From NCBI GenBank assembly GCA_015485155.1, contig WFUF01000019.1, forward strand, positions 27,499 to 91,498: DNA of 64,000 nucleotides, given 5' to 3'. Positions 25,683-34,952 of this stretch are shown here, in pieces. Numbering within the stretch: the stretch's first letter is position 1; every line of letters begins with the position of its first letter. Below the pieces are notes generated by a model that saw only the letters and a program-made list of their open reading frames with translations, did not search any database and was not told the origin of the DNA. A program made the translations under genes and the position numbers. This DNA is from Robiginitomaculum sp. (GTDB lineage Bacteria > Pseudomonadota > Alphaproteobacteria > Caulobacterales > Maricaulaceae).

Positions 25683-26444
25683 ATGTATCAGCACATGGTC
25701 GAAAGACAGGACCAGATTCCGGTTATGACGGTCTCGGCAATCACCGCCATCAACAAGGCCGGTAATATTGCTGATCTTACAGATGTTTTTAGCGGATTTG
25801 TTAAAGCCTTGGGGCTGAACACGTTTCAACTTACAGAAGTTGTAGATGCACATAATTTTCCGGGGGCTAACCTTTCTTTTGGCACCCTGCCAGCCGAGTA
25901 TATAAAAGAATACTGGAAACGGGGAGGCGGCGGAATACATGACCCGACAATGCGCACAATACTTACCTCCAACCGTCCCATTCGGTTTTTACGTGAAGAT
26001 ATGGAAATTCCCAGCCAAAAGCCTTCACAGGATGTTCTGCACCGCCGGTTCAGGCAAGGAATTGTTGATGGATATGCGTTTCCACTAAAGGGCCGCATGA
26101 ACAGGTTTGCTATGGTTGCTGTGCATGGAGATGTCTCCGGGTTCAGCAGCCTTGATCTGGTTTACATAGAAATGGCGTGTCTTGCCCTATACCGGCGCGC
26201 CGCAGACTTGCACTCCATCAGTAATGCCATCGGGTTTTCAGAAAAAGGCGTACTTACAGTTCGTGAGCGCGAATGTCTGGCGTGGGTGGCAAAGGGTAAA
26301 ACCAATTGGGATATTTCGCAAATTTTGATGATTACCGAACGCACGGTGCAATACCACATCGAGAACGCCAAAAAAAAGCTGGGGGCTGATACCCGTTTGC
26401 AGGCAGTGGTGCTGGCGGCAAGGCAGTTGGAGATCATGCTATAA
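25683..26444 (+). CDS. LuxR-family regulator with autoinducer-binding-like domain (LuxR solo)
   Basis: This is a 253-residue protein. Residues about 20-170 match the autoinducer-binding fold, with EYIKEYWKRG then HDPTMR, where LuxR-type receptors have the ligand-contacting Tyr and Asp-Pro. The conserved Trp of TraR that follows the DP motif is replaced (PIRFLRED). Residues about 190-250 are a LuxR helix-turn-helix (LTVRERECLAWVAKGKTNWD). No acyl-homoserine-lactone synthase is in the window. It occupies the place where tkt is often found between DUF4164 and gap. Confidence 0.85.
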   Translation: MYQHMVERQDQIPVMTVSAITAINKAGNIADLTDVFSGFVKALGLNTFQLTEVVDAHNFPGANLSFGTLPAEYIKEYWKRGGGGIHDPTMRTILTSNRPIRFLREDMEIPSQKPSQDVLHRRFRQGIVDGYAFPLKGRMNRFAMVAVHGDVSGFSSLDLVYIEMACLALYRRAADLHSISNAIGFSEKGVLTVRERECLAWVAKGKTNWDISQILMITERTVQYHIENAKKKLGADTRLQAVVLAARQLEIML

Positions 26445-26459
26445 TCTCTTGTTAACCAC

Positions 26460-26483
26460 CTGTAATTGTTTACAGGTTTTTTC
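26460..26483 (+). terminator. Rho-independent terminator after the luxR-type gene
   Basis: A perfect 7-bp stem CCTGTAA / TTACAGG with loop TTGT is followed directly by TTTTTT. It starts 16 bases after the regulator's stop codon. Confidence 0.85.
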
Positions 26484-26699
26484 GCGCATCCGACCTGTTA
26501 CTATTATCTGGTTGCGAATGGCTGACATTGGCAGGGACTGCTGGCGAAGAAATAACATCCCCGTTTTTTTCTGGCTGGTAAGATCTGCGGACCCCGTTTG
26601 CCATTCGCAACATTACCGTTTCGGCACCATTTGCGGCATATTCTGGTGCATTTCAGTTGACATGAAACATTTCTTAAAACCCGTAACATGGAGTTTTTT

Positions 26700-26945
26700 A
26701 TGAATAATATGAATCGCAGAATGGCCCGTCTCGATCGTGAGGGCGATATAATGATCGAGCTGGATCGAATGACCGAAGCGCAGTTGCGGGACAGAATTGC
26801 AAGAATACTCGATAAGGCCATGGTGATTCGCGGTAAAATCCAGGAATTACCGCTTGCTGATATAGCCGAACAGCTTTCCGAATGCCGTGGCGAGATGGGT
26901 CTGATCATGCACGAATGTGAATTGCGAGCCCTGCGCAAGGCATGA
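26700..26945 (+). CDS. Small helical protein of unknown function
   Basis: This 81-residue reading frame is rich in charged and helical residues (MIELDRMTEAQLRDRIARIL). ATG 26700 has GGAG six bases upstream, a better start than ATG 26688. I do not recognise the family. It lies between a terminated LuxR gene and gapA, on the same strand. Codon use and the good ribosome site support a real gene. Confidence 0.6.
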   Translation: MNNMNRRMARLDREGDIMIELDRMTEAQLRDRIARILDKAMVIRGKIQELPLADIAEQLSECRGEMGLIMHECELRALRKA

Positions 26946-27174
26946 TTTTTCTTCCTGTTACCTAAAAGGTTTGAAAACAATCATGTTTTCTCTACACTTT
27001 TCTTTGCCCCATTTAACTTTATTCGCAATAAAAACTCAAATAACCAGGTTACCAGACTACTCTTTTCTTGCCCCCATTGCCCGCTTCCGGTATGACCCGC
27101 TCATATTTGAAGAAACATTATAAGAGCCAGCGTAAAAACCAGATGTTTTTAGTCGGTGCAATGGGGAGAAAACG

Positions 27175-28182
27175 ATGACAATCAGAGTAGCAATCAACGG
27201 ATTTGGCCGGATAGGGCGTTTGGTATTTCGCTCCATAATTGAACATGAGCGCACCGACGTAGAAGTAGTGGCGATCAATGATCTGGGGCCGGTGGCCACC
27301 AATGCCCATTTGCTAAAATATGACAGCTCCCACGGTATTTTGAATGCTGAAATATCTTCTGATGATGACAGCATGATCGTAAACGGGAAAAAGGTGCGCG
27401 TTCTGGCCGAGCGTAATCCTACGCAATTGCCATGGTCTGAGCTTGGTATTGATATTGTAATGGAATGCACCGGTTTTTTTGCTTCCAAAGAAAAGGCTTC
27501 TGCTCATCTGGAAGCCGGTGCCAAACGGGTTCTGGTTTCGGCCCCTGCGGGCGGTGCTGATAAGACCATTGTTTATGGTGTTAATCACGATACCATTACT
27601 GCCAATGATCTGGTAGTTTCCAATGCCTCTTGCACTACTAATTGCCTGTCACCAGTAGCCAAGGTTTTGCATGAGGAATTTGGTATTCTGCGTGGCTATA
27701 TGACAACTATTCACGCATATACCGGTGATCAGCCTACTTTGGACCGTATGCATTCCGATTTGTATCGCGCCCGTTCGGCAGCATTGTCGATGATCCCGAC
27801 ATCTACTGGTGCGGCCAAGGCTGTTGGTCTGGTTCTGCCTGAGTTATCCGGCAGACTTGATGGTTCCTCTATCCGGGTGCCAACTCCAAATGTATCTTGC
27901 GTTGATTTGTGTTTTGATGCTGGCAGGGATGCCAGTATCGAAAGCGTAAATAATGCTGTTATTGCTGCCGCCAACGGCCCAATGAAGGGTGTATTAGGGG
28001 TATCCGACGAACCATTGGTATCTATTGACTTTAATCATAACTCCCATTCTTCGGTTTTTGCCTTGCCGCAAACCCAGGTAATGGACAGCCGCTTTGTGCG
28101 TATTTTGACCTGGTATGACAATGAGTGGGGTTTTGCCACTCGCATGTCTGATACTGCCGCTGTCATGGGCAAATTTCTCTAG
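27175..28182 (+). CDS. gap: Glyceraldehyde-3-phosphate dehydrogenase
   Basis: This 335-residue enzyme has the NAD motif INGFGRIGRLVFR, the catalytic SNASCTTNCLSPV (Cys in SCTTN) and the C-terminal WYDNEWGFA. It oxidises glyceraldehyde 3-phosphate in glycolysis or the reverse in gluconeogenesis. It heads a run gap-pgk-fba-thiE-sel1-efp-suhB, all on the plus strand with short gaps. Confidence 0.97.
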   Translation: MTIRVAINGFGRIGRLVFRSIIEHERTDVEVVAINDLGPVATNAHLLKYDSSHGILNAEISSDDDSMIVNGKKVRVLAERNPTQLPWSELGIDIVMECTGFFASKEKASAHLEAGAKRVLVSAPAGGADKTIVYGVNHDTITANDLVVSNASCTTNCLSPVAKVLHEEFGILRGYMTTIHAYTGDQPTLDRMHSDLYRARSAALSMIPTSTGAAKAVGLVLPELSGRLDGSSIRVPTPNVSCVDLCFDAGRDASIESVNNAVIAAANGPMKGVLGVSDEPLVSIDFNHNSHSSVFALPQTQVMDSRFVRILTWYDNEWGFATRMSDTAAVMGKFL

Positions 28183-28195
28183 GGTGAGCAGTTAA

Positions 28196-29401
28196 ATGAC
28201 AGGTTTTGTTCCGGTGCGCGATGCTGATCTGGCGGGTAAAGCCGCCTTGGTCAGGCTGGATTTGAATGTCCCGGTTCAAGACAATAAGGTCAGTGACACC
28301 ACCCGGCTGCAGCGTGCCAAACCAAATATTGAGTTTTTGCGCAATGCTGGTGCCAAGGTAATACTGCTTTCGCATTTTGGGCGTCCAGGGGGCAAGCCTG
28401 ATCCGGCATTTAGCTTGCGGGCTATTATTCCTGCTCTGGAACGGGAGCTGGGCTGTGATGTTGGCTTTGCCGAAGACTGCTTTGGCCCATTAGCTGAACA
28501 GGCGGTCGGCAAAATGCGCGCTGGTGATGTCTTATTGCTTGAGAACACCAGGTTTCATGCCGGTGAAAGCAAAAATGATGCAAAAATGGCTGCGGCCATG
28601 GCCACTTTGGGCGATTTATTTGTTAGCGATGCCTTTTCAGTGGTTCACCGTGCGCATGTATCCACTGTAGGTCTTGCCGAGCATTTACCTGCCTTTGTCG
28701 GACTGGCGCTGGAGCGTGAACTGGATCATCTGAACCGGGCGTTGGGCAACCCGCAAAAACCTGTGCTGGCAGTGGTTGGCGGCGCCAAGGTCTCTACCAA
28801 GATTGACTTGTTAAGAAATCTGGTCAGCAAGGTAAATATGCTGTGCATTGGTGGCGGCATGGCTAACACATTTTTATTTGCTAAAGGCATGGCGGTGGGC
28901 GCATCCTTGTGCGAGCCGGATTTGGCCGATACTGCGCGCATGATTTTGAACGAGGCGCAAAAAACCGGTTGCGAGATTTTGTTACCCATGGATGTAGTAG
29001 TAGCAAGCAAATTTGCTGCTCATGCCCCTCATACCATTAAACCGGCAAATCAGGTTGCTGATGGCGAAATAATTTTAGATGCCGGGCCACAAGCGGTTGA
29101 CGCGCTGATCAGCGCCATGGACAGAGCCAAAACCATTATCTGGAACGGGCCACTGGGCGCTTTTGAGTTACCACCCTTTGATGGCGCCACTATTGCTGCT
29201 GCCCGTGCTGCTGCTGTTCGCACTGTTGCGGGTAAACTGGTTTCAGTAGCCGGTGGCGGCGATACGGTTGCAGCGCTAAATCAGGCAGAAGCTGCCGATG
29301 ATTTTACCTTTATTTCCACAGCAGGCGGCGCATTTTTAGAGTGGATGGAGGGCAAGGAACTGCCCGGCATCGCCTGTCTTTTTCAATCAGCAAAAACTTA
29401 A
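28196..29401 (+). CDS. pgk: Phosphoglycerate kinase
   Basis: This is a 401-residue enzyme with the substrate motif [36 protein letters not shown] and the nucleotide motif [13 protein letters not shown]. It makes ATP from 1,3-bisphosphoglycerate. It follows gap by 13 bases and precedes fba by 12, so this is an operon of consecutive glycolytic steps. Confidence 0.97.
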   Translation: MTGFVPVRDADLAGKAALVRLDLNVPVQDNKVSDTTRLQRAKPNIEFLRNAGAKVILLSHFGRPGGKPDPAFSLRAIIPALERELGCDVGFAEDCFGPLAEQAVGKMRAGDVLLLENTRFHAGESKNDAKMAAAMATLGDLFVSDAFSVVHRAHVSTVGLAEHLPAFVGLALERELDHLNRALGNPQKPVLAVVGGAKVSTKIDLLRNLVSKVNMLCIGGGMANTFLFAKGMAVGASLCEPDLADTARMILNEAQKTGCEILLPMDVVVASKFAAHAPHTIKPANQVADGEIILDAGPQAVDALISAMDRAKTIIWNGPLGAFELPPFDGATIAAARAAAVRTVAGKLVSVAGGGDTVAALNQAEAADDFTFISTAGGAFLEWMEGKELPGIACLFQSAKT

Positions 29402-29413
29402 GGGGACTTTCGA

Positions 29414-30424
29414 ATGAATTTGGAACAATTAAATAAAATCGCCAATCACATGACAGCGCCGGGTACAGGTATTCTGGCTGCGGATGAAAGTTCAGGCACC
29501 ATTAAGAAGCGCTTTGACAGTATCAATGTGCAAAGTACAGAAACCAATCGTCGTAATTGGCGTGAATTGCTGTTCCGCACAGAGCAGGCAATGAAAGATT
29601 ATATTGGCGGGGTTATTTTATTTGATGAAACCTTGCGGCAAAAGTCCGATGACGGAACACCATTGGTTAAATTGATTGAAAATTCAGATGCTATTCCGGG
29701 TATCAAGGTGGATACGGGCGCCAAGGACATGGCTGCATTTGCTGGAGAGAAAATAACTTCCGGGCTTGATGGCTTACGTGACCGCATGCAGGAATATTAC
29801 CAGTTGGGTGCACGATTTGCCAAATGGCGGGCAGTTATTGAAATTGATGATGTTCGGCCCTCAAATGCCTGTGTCATTGCCAATTGTCATGCCTTGGCCC
29901 GCTATGCGGCGATCTGTCAGGAAGCGCAGATTGTTCCTATTGTTGAGCCAGAGGTTCTGATGGATGGTGGCCACAGCATTGACCGCTGTGCTGAGGTAAC
30001 TATGGCCGCCTTAAAAACCCTGTTTATGGAATTGCACACACAAGGGGTTAAGCTGGAAGGAATTGTCCTAAAGCCCAATATGGCAATCTCAGGTAAAAAA
30101 TGCGCGCATCAGGCTGGTGTCGAAGAAGTTGCCGAAAAAACCGTAGCCGTACTCAAAGCAAGTGTTCCAGCAGCAGTACCGGGTATCGCGTTCTTGTCAG
30201 GCGGCCAATCAGACCTGGAAGCTACAGCACATTTGAACGCGATGAACGCCGGATTTGATTTACCATGGAATTTAACGTTTTCTTATGGTCGTGCCCTGCA
30301 GGCAGCACCTTTGGCGGCATGGGCGGGCAGCAATATTGCCGCAGGACAGGCAGCATTTGCTCATCGGGCGAAGATGAATTCCCTGGCTTCTAAAGGTGAG
30401 TGGAATGAGGCCATGGAGGGATAA
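29414..30424 (+). CDS. fba: Class I fructose-bisphosphate aldolase
   Basis: This 336-residue protein matches the animal-like class I aldolase family, not the metal-dependent class II. The start region reads GTGILAADESSGTIKKRF, and the Schiff-base lysine is in LEGIVLKPNM. It splits or forms fructose 1,6-bisphosphate. A class I enzyme directly after pgk is typical of Hyphomicrobiales. Confidence 0.95.
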   Translation: MNLEQLNKIANHMTAPGTGILAADESSGTIKKRFDSINVQSTETNRRNWRELLFRTEQAMKDYIGGVILFDETLRQKSDDGTPLVKLIENSDAIPGIKVDTGAKDMAAFAGEKITSGLDGLRDRMQEYYQLGARFAKWRAVIEIDDVRPSNACVIANCHALARYAAICQEAQIVPIVEPEVLMDGGHSIDRCAEVTMAALKTLFMELHTQGVKLEGIVLKPNMAISGKKCAHQAGVEEVAEKTVAVLKASVPAAVPGIAFLSGGQSDLEATAHLNAMNAGFDLPWNLTFSYGRALQAAPLAAWAGSNIAAGQAAFAHRAKMNSLASKGEWNEAMEG

Positions 30425-30447
30425 TCCCCAATACCAATAGGCGCACT

Positions 30448-31074
30448 ATGAGCACGCAGCTTTATTTGTTGACCCCGTCGGCAATTTCCGATCTGGAGGA
30501 TTTTGCAGGAAAATTGCGTTCCGTGTGCTCGGCAGTGGAAATTGCCAGCTTGCAAATTCGTTTGAAAAACACCCAAAATGACGAGGTGCGCCGAGCTTTT
30601 GACACTCTGGCCCCGATTGCCCGTGAACATGGCGCAGTAGTGATCTTAAACGATGATCCGCATCTGGCACAGGAGTTGGGGGCAGACGGAGTGCATCTGG
30701 GTCAAAGCGATATGCCGGTAAAAGCCGCCAGAAAATTACTGGGCCCCGATATGGTGATCGGGGCCAGTGCTCATAATTCGCGGCATTTGGCCATGTGTGC
30801 TGCTGAGGATGGTGCTGATTATGTAGCCTTTGGCGCTTTTTTTCCTACTGCCACGAAAAAGACAGAATATGTGGCAAATGTGGATTTGCTTGGCTGGTGG
30901 ACGGATTTATTTGAAGTTCCCTGTGTGGCCATTGGCGGAATTAAACCTGAGAATGCCGCTTTACTTGCGCAGGCTGGTGCAGATTTTGTGGCCGTTTGTT
31001 CAGGTGTATGGGACGGTCCACATGGACCGGTTTCGGCAGTACAGAAATTGGAAGCAGCTTTGAAAGTAACATGA
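30448..31074 (+). CDS. thiE: Thiamine-phosphate synthase
   Basis: This 208-residue TIM-barrel protein has ThiE motifs: VILNDDPHLAQELGADGVHL, GQSDMPVKAARKLLG and a phosphate-binding end (VAVCSGVWD). It joins HMP-PP and thiazole phosphate to thiamine phosphate. It is embedded in the glycolytic operon rather than with other thi genes, and no TPP riboswitch was seen. Its stop overlaps the next start (ATGA). Confidence 0.88.
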   Translation: MSTQLYLLTPSAISDLEDFAGKLRSVCSAVEIASLQIRLKNTQNDEVRRAFDTLAPIAREHGAVVILNDDPHLAQELGADGVHLGQSDMPVKAARKLLGPDMVIGASAHNSRHLAMCAAEDGADYVAFGAFFPTATKKTEYVANVDLLGWWTDLFEVPCVAIGGIKPENAALLAQAGADFVAVCSGVWDGPHGPVSAVQKLEAALKVT

Positions 31075-32270
31075 TAAGTCGTATAGTTTTTGTCCATATT
31101 GCTTTGCTTACTTGGGGTTTGGCTTACCCGGCATTGGCCCAGCAAGCCCCTGATCCTGCTCCGAATTCAGATTTTTCAGCAACAGAGTCGACACAGACAG
31201 ATATTGCTATTGGGCAAACAGCACAGTCATCTGAGGACACAATTGCGCGGCAAAACCCGTTTGAGCTTGGGTTTTCCTTGCCCAGGTTTGCCGTTGATAA
31301 CGGTGATCATACTACTCTTGAAGCTATCAAGGCATGGCAGGAACAGGATTATATCAAGGCCCGTGTACTTGCGGCCAGTGCAGGGGCTGAAGGAAATGGA
31401 CAGGCACAAATGCTGTTTGCAATTTTGCTGGAGCAAGGCAAAGGCGGGCCAAGACAGCCGGAGAATGCGGTGGCTTGGTATATGGAAGCCGCAAATAATG
31501 GTCAAGCTGATGCCTGGCTGTCACTTGCACGGCTAGCGCTTGCAAACAGTGGGGGATTATCGGCTGGTGACGGCCGCAAGTTTTTGTTAAAAGCCGCCGA
31601 AAATAATATTTCTGAGGCATTTTTGGCTTTGGGTCGTGTATATGCCGCAGGAATAGGCGGTGCCCCTGATGAACAAGCTGCCGAGCGCTGGTTTCGCCAG
31701 GCGATTGCGGTCGGTATCAATCAGGGCCGTGTTGCGCTGGCAGATTTGCTTCTTACGCAGAACAAGGATGAGCAGGCCCTGGAGTTGTACAAAACTGCTG
31801 TATTTGGCGGATCTGTTGAAGCAGCCTATAAACTGGGTGTCTTGCAAACAGATCCGGATAGCCCGGTTTATGATCCTGATCAGGCAGGTAAGCAATTACA
31901 GGTGGCCGCAGATGCCGGAAACCCACGTGCCATGACCGCTTATGGTATATTTTTGGCTGGAGGTAATCCGCCATTACCGGCGCGGGCTGCGCGCTGGTTC
32001 CGCAAAGCAGCTTTGGCAGATGAGGCAGAAGGTCAGTATCTGTACGCCCTGTCTCTGGCCAAGGGCGAAGGGGTGGTGATGGATCGTGAGCTTGCATATG
32101 AATGGGCGTTGCGAGCCAGCAATAATGATCCATCTCAGGATGAATATCACAAGCTGGCAGAGCTGTTACGGCTGGAATTATCTCCTGCGGTTCGGGATCT
32201 GATATTCGCCAGAGCACAAATGCCACTGATGATCATGACCAAAGCGCCAGCGAAACAGTTGACCGATTGA
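31071..32270 (+). CDS. Secreted Sel1-repeat (TPR-like) protein
   Basis: This is a 399-residue protein with a signal peptide ending YPALAQQ. Multiple Sel1-like repeats run from about residue 95 to 365, such as ALGRVYAAGIGGAPDEQAAE and GTYG-like AYGIFLAGGNPPLPARAARW. Sel1 proteins are helical scaffolds; this one is probably periplasmic. It overlaps thiE by four bases, so translation is coupled. A Sel1 gene between thiE and efp is a conserved neighbour in Hyphomicrobiales. Confidence 0.85.
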   Translation: MISRIVFVHIALLTWGLAYPALAQQAPDPAPNSDFSATESTQTDIAIGQTAQSSEDTIARQNPFELGFSLPRFAVDNGDHTTLEAIKAWQEQDYIKARVLAASAGAEGNGQAQMLFAILLEQGKGGPRQPENAVAWYMEAANNGQADAWLSLARLALANSGGLSAGDGRKFLLKAAENNISEAFLALGRVYAAGIGGAPDEQAAERWFRQAIAVGINQGRVALADLLLTQNKDEQALELYKTAVFGGSVEAAYKLGVLQTDPDSPVYDPDQAGKQLQVAADAGNPRAMTAYGIFLAGGNPPLPARAARWFRKAALADEAEGQYLYALSLAKGEGVVMDRELAYEWALRASNNDPSQDEYHKLAELLRLELSPAVRDLIFARAQMPLMIMTKAPAKQLTD

Positions 32271-32321
32271 TGGCCACGGCATAGATGAGTGCCAAACAAG
32301 TTTATCAAGGAATGGCAGGCC

Positions 32322-32885
32322 ATGAAAATAAATGGAAATGAAATCCGTCCGGGAAATGTAATTGATCATCAAAACTCATTGTGGCTGGCTGTAAAATGCA
32401 ATGCTGTAAAGCCGGGAAAAGGCGGGGCATTTAATCAGGTGGAGTTAAAAAACCTGCTAAATGGCAGCAAGTTAAACGAGCGCTTTCGTGCCTCGGAGAA
32501 GGTTGAAAAAGTTCGGCTTGAACAAAAGCCACACACTTATCTGTTCGATAATGGCGATACCCTAGCCTTTATGGATTGCGAGACTTTCGAACAGGTAGAG
32601 TTAATGAAAGAGTTTGTTGGTGATGCCGCTGCCTATTTGCAGGATGGCATGGAGGTTTCCATCGAATTTTACGAGGAGCGGCCTATTTCGCTGGATATGC
32701 CTGATCAGGTAATCTTAACAGTTACCGATACCGAGCCGGTGGTAAAGGGGCAGACTGCAGCCAATTCATTCAAGCCTGCCATATTGGAAAACGGGGTTCG
32801 TACACAAGTGCCGCCATTTATCGAAGTTGATGAAAAAGTGGTGATCTCTACTGGTGATGGATCCTATGTAAAGCGTGCTGACTGA
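32322..32885 (+). CDS. efp: Translation elongation factor P
   Basis: This 187-residue EF-P has three beta-barrel domains. The modified lysine is Lys33 in KPGKGGAF, the sequence that the lysyl-modifying enzymes EpmA/EpmB recognise. EF-P rescues ribosomes stalled at proline runs. The start at 32322 ([11 protein letters not shown]) is standard; the longer frame from 32289 is not needed. Confidence 0.96.
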   Translation: MKINGNEIRPGNVIDHQNSLWLAVKCNAVKPGKGGAFNQVELKNLLNGSKLNERFRASEKVEKVRLEQKPHTYLFDNGDTLAFMDCETFEQVELMKEFVGDAAAYLQDGMEVSIEFYEERPISLDMPDQVILTVTDTEPVVKGQTAANSFKPAILENGVRTQVPPFIEVDEKVVISTGDGSYVKRAD

Positions 32886-32913
32886 TTGTTCTGGCCTGTA
32901 AAAGGATTTTACC

Positions 32914-33708
32914 ATGGTAACCGCTTCTGGCTTGCACAATATTATGATGGGTGCTGCGCGCACAGCCGCCAGAGTTCTAAATCGAGATTTTGGCGAGGTT
33001 GAGCATTTACAGGTTTCTAAAAAAGGCCCGGCGGACTTTGTAAGTGCTGCTGATAAAAAGGCCGAAGAAATTCTTGTGGAAGAACTCATCGCATCACGCC
33101 CAGGATATGGCTTTTTACTTGAAGAAGGCGATGAAATAAAGGGTACTGATCCATCACACCGCTTTATTATCGATCCGCTGGACGGCACCACAAATTTTTT
33201 GCACGCAATTCCACACTTTAGCATTTCCATTGCTCTTGAACGCAATGGTGAATTGGTCGCCGGGGTGATTTATGATCCAATCCGCGATGAAATGTTTCGT
33301 GCCGAAAAAGGCAAGGGCGCGTTTCTGAATGATCGCAGAATCCGGGTTTCTGCACGCAAGGCTCTTGATTCATCTCTACTGGCTACAGGTATTCCGTTTA
33401 AGGGAAAACCCGGCCACGGGCAATTCCTGAAAGAACTTCATAGAATTAGCCAACAGGTGTCTGGCGTAAGGCGCCTTGGCTCGGCTGCCTTGGATATGGC
33501 GTGGCTGGCGGCGGGCCGCTATGATGGATATTGGGAGCGTAATCTTAATTTATGGGATATTGCTGCCGGGATTGTTCTGGTGCGCGAAGCTGGCGGCTTG
33601 GTCACCAATATGGATGGGGGGGTAGAGATAGACGGCAGTTCAATCATTGCTGCTACCCCAAAACTGTATGAGCCCATTAAAACTGAACTGGACAAGGTAA
33701 AGCCATAA
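32914..33708 (+). CDS. suhB: Inositol-1-monophosphatase family protein
   Basis: This 264-residue enzyme has the metal site motifs FLLEEGDE, IIDPLDGTTNFLH and NLWDIAAGIVLVREAGG that define the lithium-sensitive inositol monophosphatase family. It would hydrolyse inositol phosphates or related sugar phosphates; SuhB also has RNA-related roles in E. coli. It follows efp by 28 bases, a common pairing in alphaproteobacteria. Confidence 0.92.
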   Translation: MVTASGLHNIMMGAARTAARVLNRDFGEVEHLQVSKKGPADFVSAADKKAEEILVEELIASRPGYGFLLEEGDEIKGTDPSHRFIIDPLDGTTNFLHAIPHFSISIALERNGELVAGVIYDPIRDEMFRAEKGKGAFLNDRRIRVSARKALDSSLLATGIPFKGKPGHGQFLKELHRISQQVSGVRRLGSAALDMAWLAAGRYDGYWERNLNLWDIAAGIVLVREAGGLVTNMDGGVEIDGSSIIAATPKLYEPIKTELDKVKP

Positions 33709-33737
33709 TAGCTATGTGCCTCATGTATCTTCGATGG

Positions 33738-34877
33738 TCACAAGCACTCATAAAGTGCTGTGGTCAGACGGGCCGCACGTAAATCTTTGACAAGCTCACT
33801 ATCTTGTTTGGTTGTGACATAACCAAAAGCAAGACGCTTATCTGGATCAGCAAACAATACTGAGCCACCAAACCCCGTATGACCAACCGTATGATCCCCC
33901 GGGCCGTACACATGGCGCATTGGTGTATTTCTAATCAGCCCTGCCCCAAAACTAAGATCATGGGGCAGCACCCTGTCCATGCCTGCTACCCGCTCTTTCA
34001 TGGCTTCGGCTCTTACTTTCTTCGGTAATATAAACCTCTTACCCAAATGGCCATCACCAGCCAAAATTGTCATGAGTTTTGCCATTGCCTTGGCCGTGCC
34101 ATGCCCATTAGCCGATGGAATTTCCATACGTCGCCATGCGGCACCTCCTTTTCGCCCCGGTGACGACCATGGCTTCATAAAGGCCAGTTTTTGAATTTCA
34201 TTCACATTGGCAAACCCGGCAGGAATTTTTGTGGGTTTGGATGTTTGCGCCACTCTATGGTGTTGTTCATCGGGCAAGCCAATCCAAAAATCAATGTCTT
34301 CGGGTACACAAAATTCCTCGCGCAAAATACTACCAATCGTGCGGCCAGTGGCCCTAATAACAATTTCTCCGGCCAGATAACCCCATGTCACCGGATGATA
34401 GCCAGAGCCATCACCCAATTCCCATAATGGTTTCATGGCAGCAAGCCTTGCACAGGTTTTATCCCAGTCAAACCAGTCTTCTGGTTCCCATGATGCTTCG
34501 ATGGCGCTTAAACCGGCTTGATGGGAAAGAACTTCACCCACGCTGATATTGGCTTTGCCATTTTGTGCAAATTCCGGCCAGATATCTGAGACCTTTTGCG
34601 AATAGGACAGTTTGCCCTGTGCCACCACCCAGGCAATTACCAAAGCCGATACCGCCTTGGAACAGGAAAACACCGGCACCAGACTATTGGGAACCATTGG
34701 CGTATCACAGGCCCGGTCAGACCAGCCGCCTATCAGATCAATAACCAACTCGCCGTCCTGATAAACCGCAAGAGCGCCGCCGCGCTCCAGCCCTTCAGCA
34801 AAAAGCGAAACAAACTCATCACGCACCGGCTCAAAACCGGCGGCAATGGCACCTGTAAGAGGAAGATCGTTTTTCAT
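33738..34877 (-). CDS. Beta-lactamase-fold serine hydrolase (class C/EstB-like)
   Basis: This protein of about 379 residues has the SxxK motif in PVFSCSKAVSALV, a Tyr motif in GYHPVTWGYLAGE and a third-box HTG in VGHTGFGGSVLF. The fold fits carboxylesterases and class C beta-lactamases. There is no signal peptide, so a cytoplasmic esterase is more likely than antibiotic resistance. The start at 34877 has AAGG five bases upstream. Confidence 0.85.
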   Translation of the reverse strand: MKNDLPLTGAIAAGFEPVRDEFVSLFAEGLERGGALAVYQDGELVIDLIGGWSDRACDTPMVPNSLVPVFSCSKAVSALVIAWVVAQGKLSYSQKVSDIWPEFAQNGKANISVGEVLSHQAGLSAIEASWEPEDWFDWDKTCARLAAMKPLWELGDGSGYHPVTWGYLAGEIVIRATGRTIGSILREEFCVPEDIDFWIGLPDEQHHRVAQTSKPTKIPAGFANVNEIQKLAFMKPWSSPGRKGGAAWRRMEIPSANGHGTAKAMAKLMTILAGDGHLGKRFILPKKVRAEAMKERVAGMDRVLPHDLSFGAGLIRNTPMRHVYGPGDHTVGHTGFGGSVLFADPDKRLAFGYVTTKQDSELVKDLRAARLTTALYECL

Positions 34878-34899
34878 AAATACCTTGTGCAAAACAAAA

Positions 34900-34921
34900 C
34901 CCCGGCATGCAAGAGCCGGGG
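34900..34921 (-). terminator. Terminator hairpin after the outer-membrane protein gene
   Basis: A 7-bp GC-rich stem, CCCCGGC pairing with GCCGGGG, is followed on the minus strand by the U-rich GTTTTGTTTTG. It lies between the stop of the outer-membrane protein and the hydrolase start. Confidence 0.75.
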
Positions 34922-34952
34922 CAGTTCAGAGATCAAAAAAGTAAGACACCTG

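Noticed and set aside
30448..31074. TPP riboswitch upstream of thiE
   Set aside because: The gap after fba is only 23 bases and no thi-box sequence is visible.
33738..34877. Antibiotic-resistance beta-lactamase
   Set aside because: It has no signal peptide and motif spacing like esterase-type serine hydrolases.
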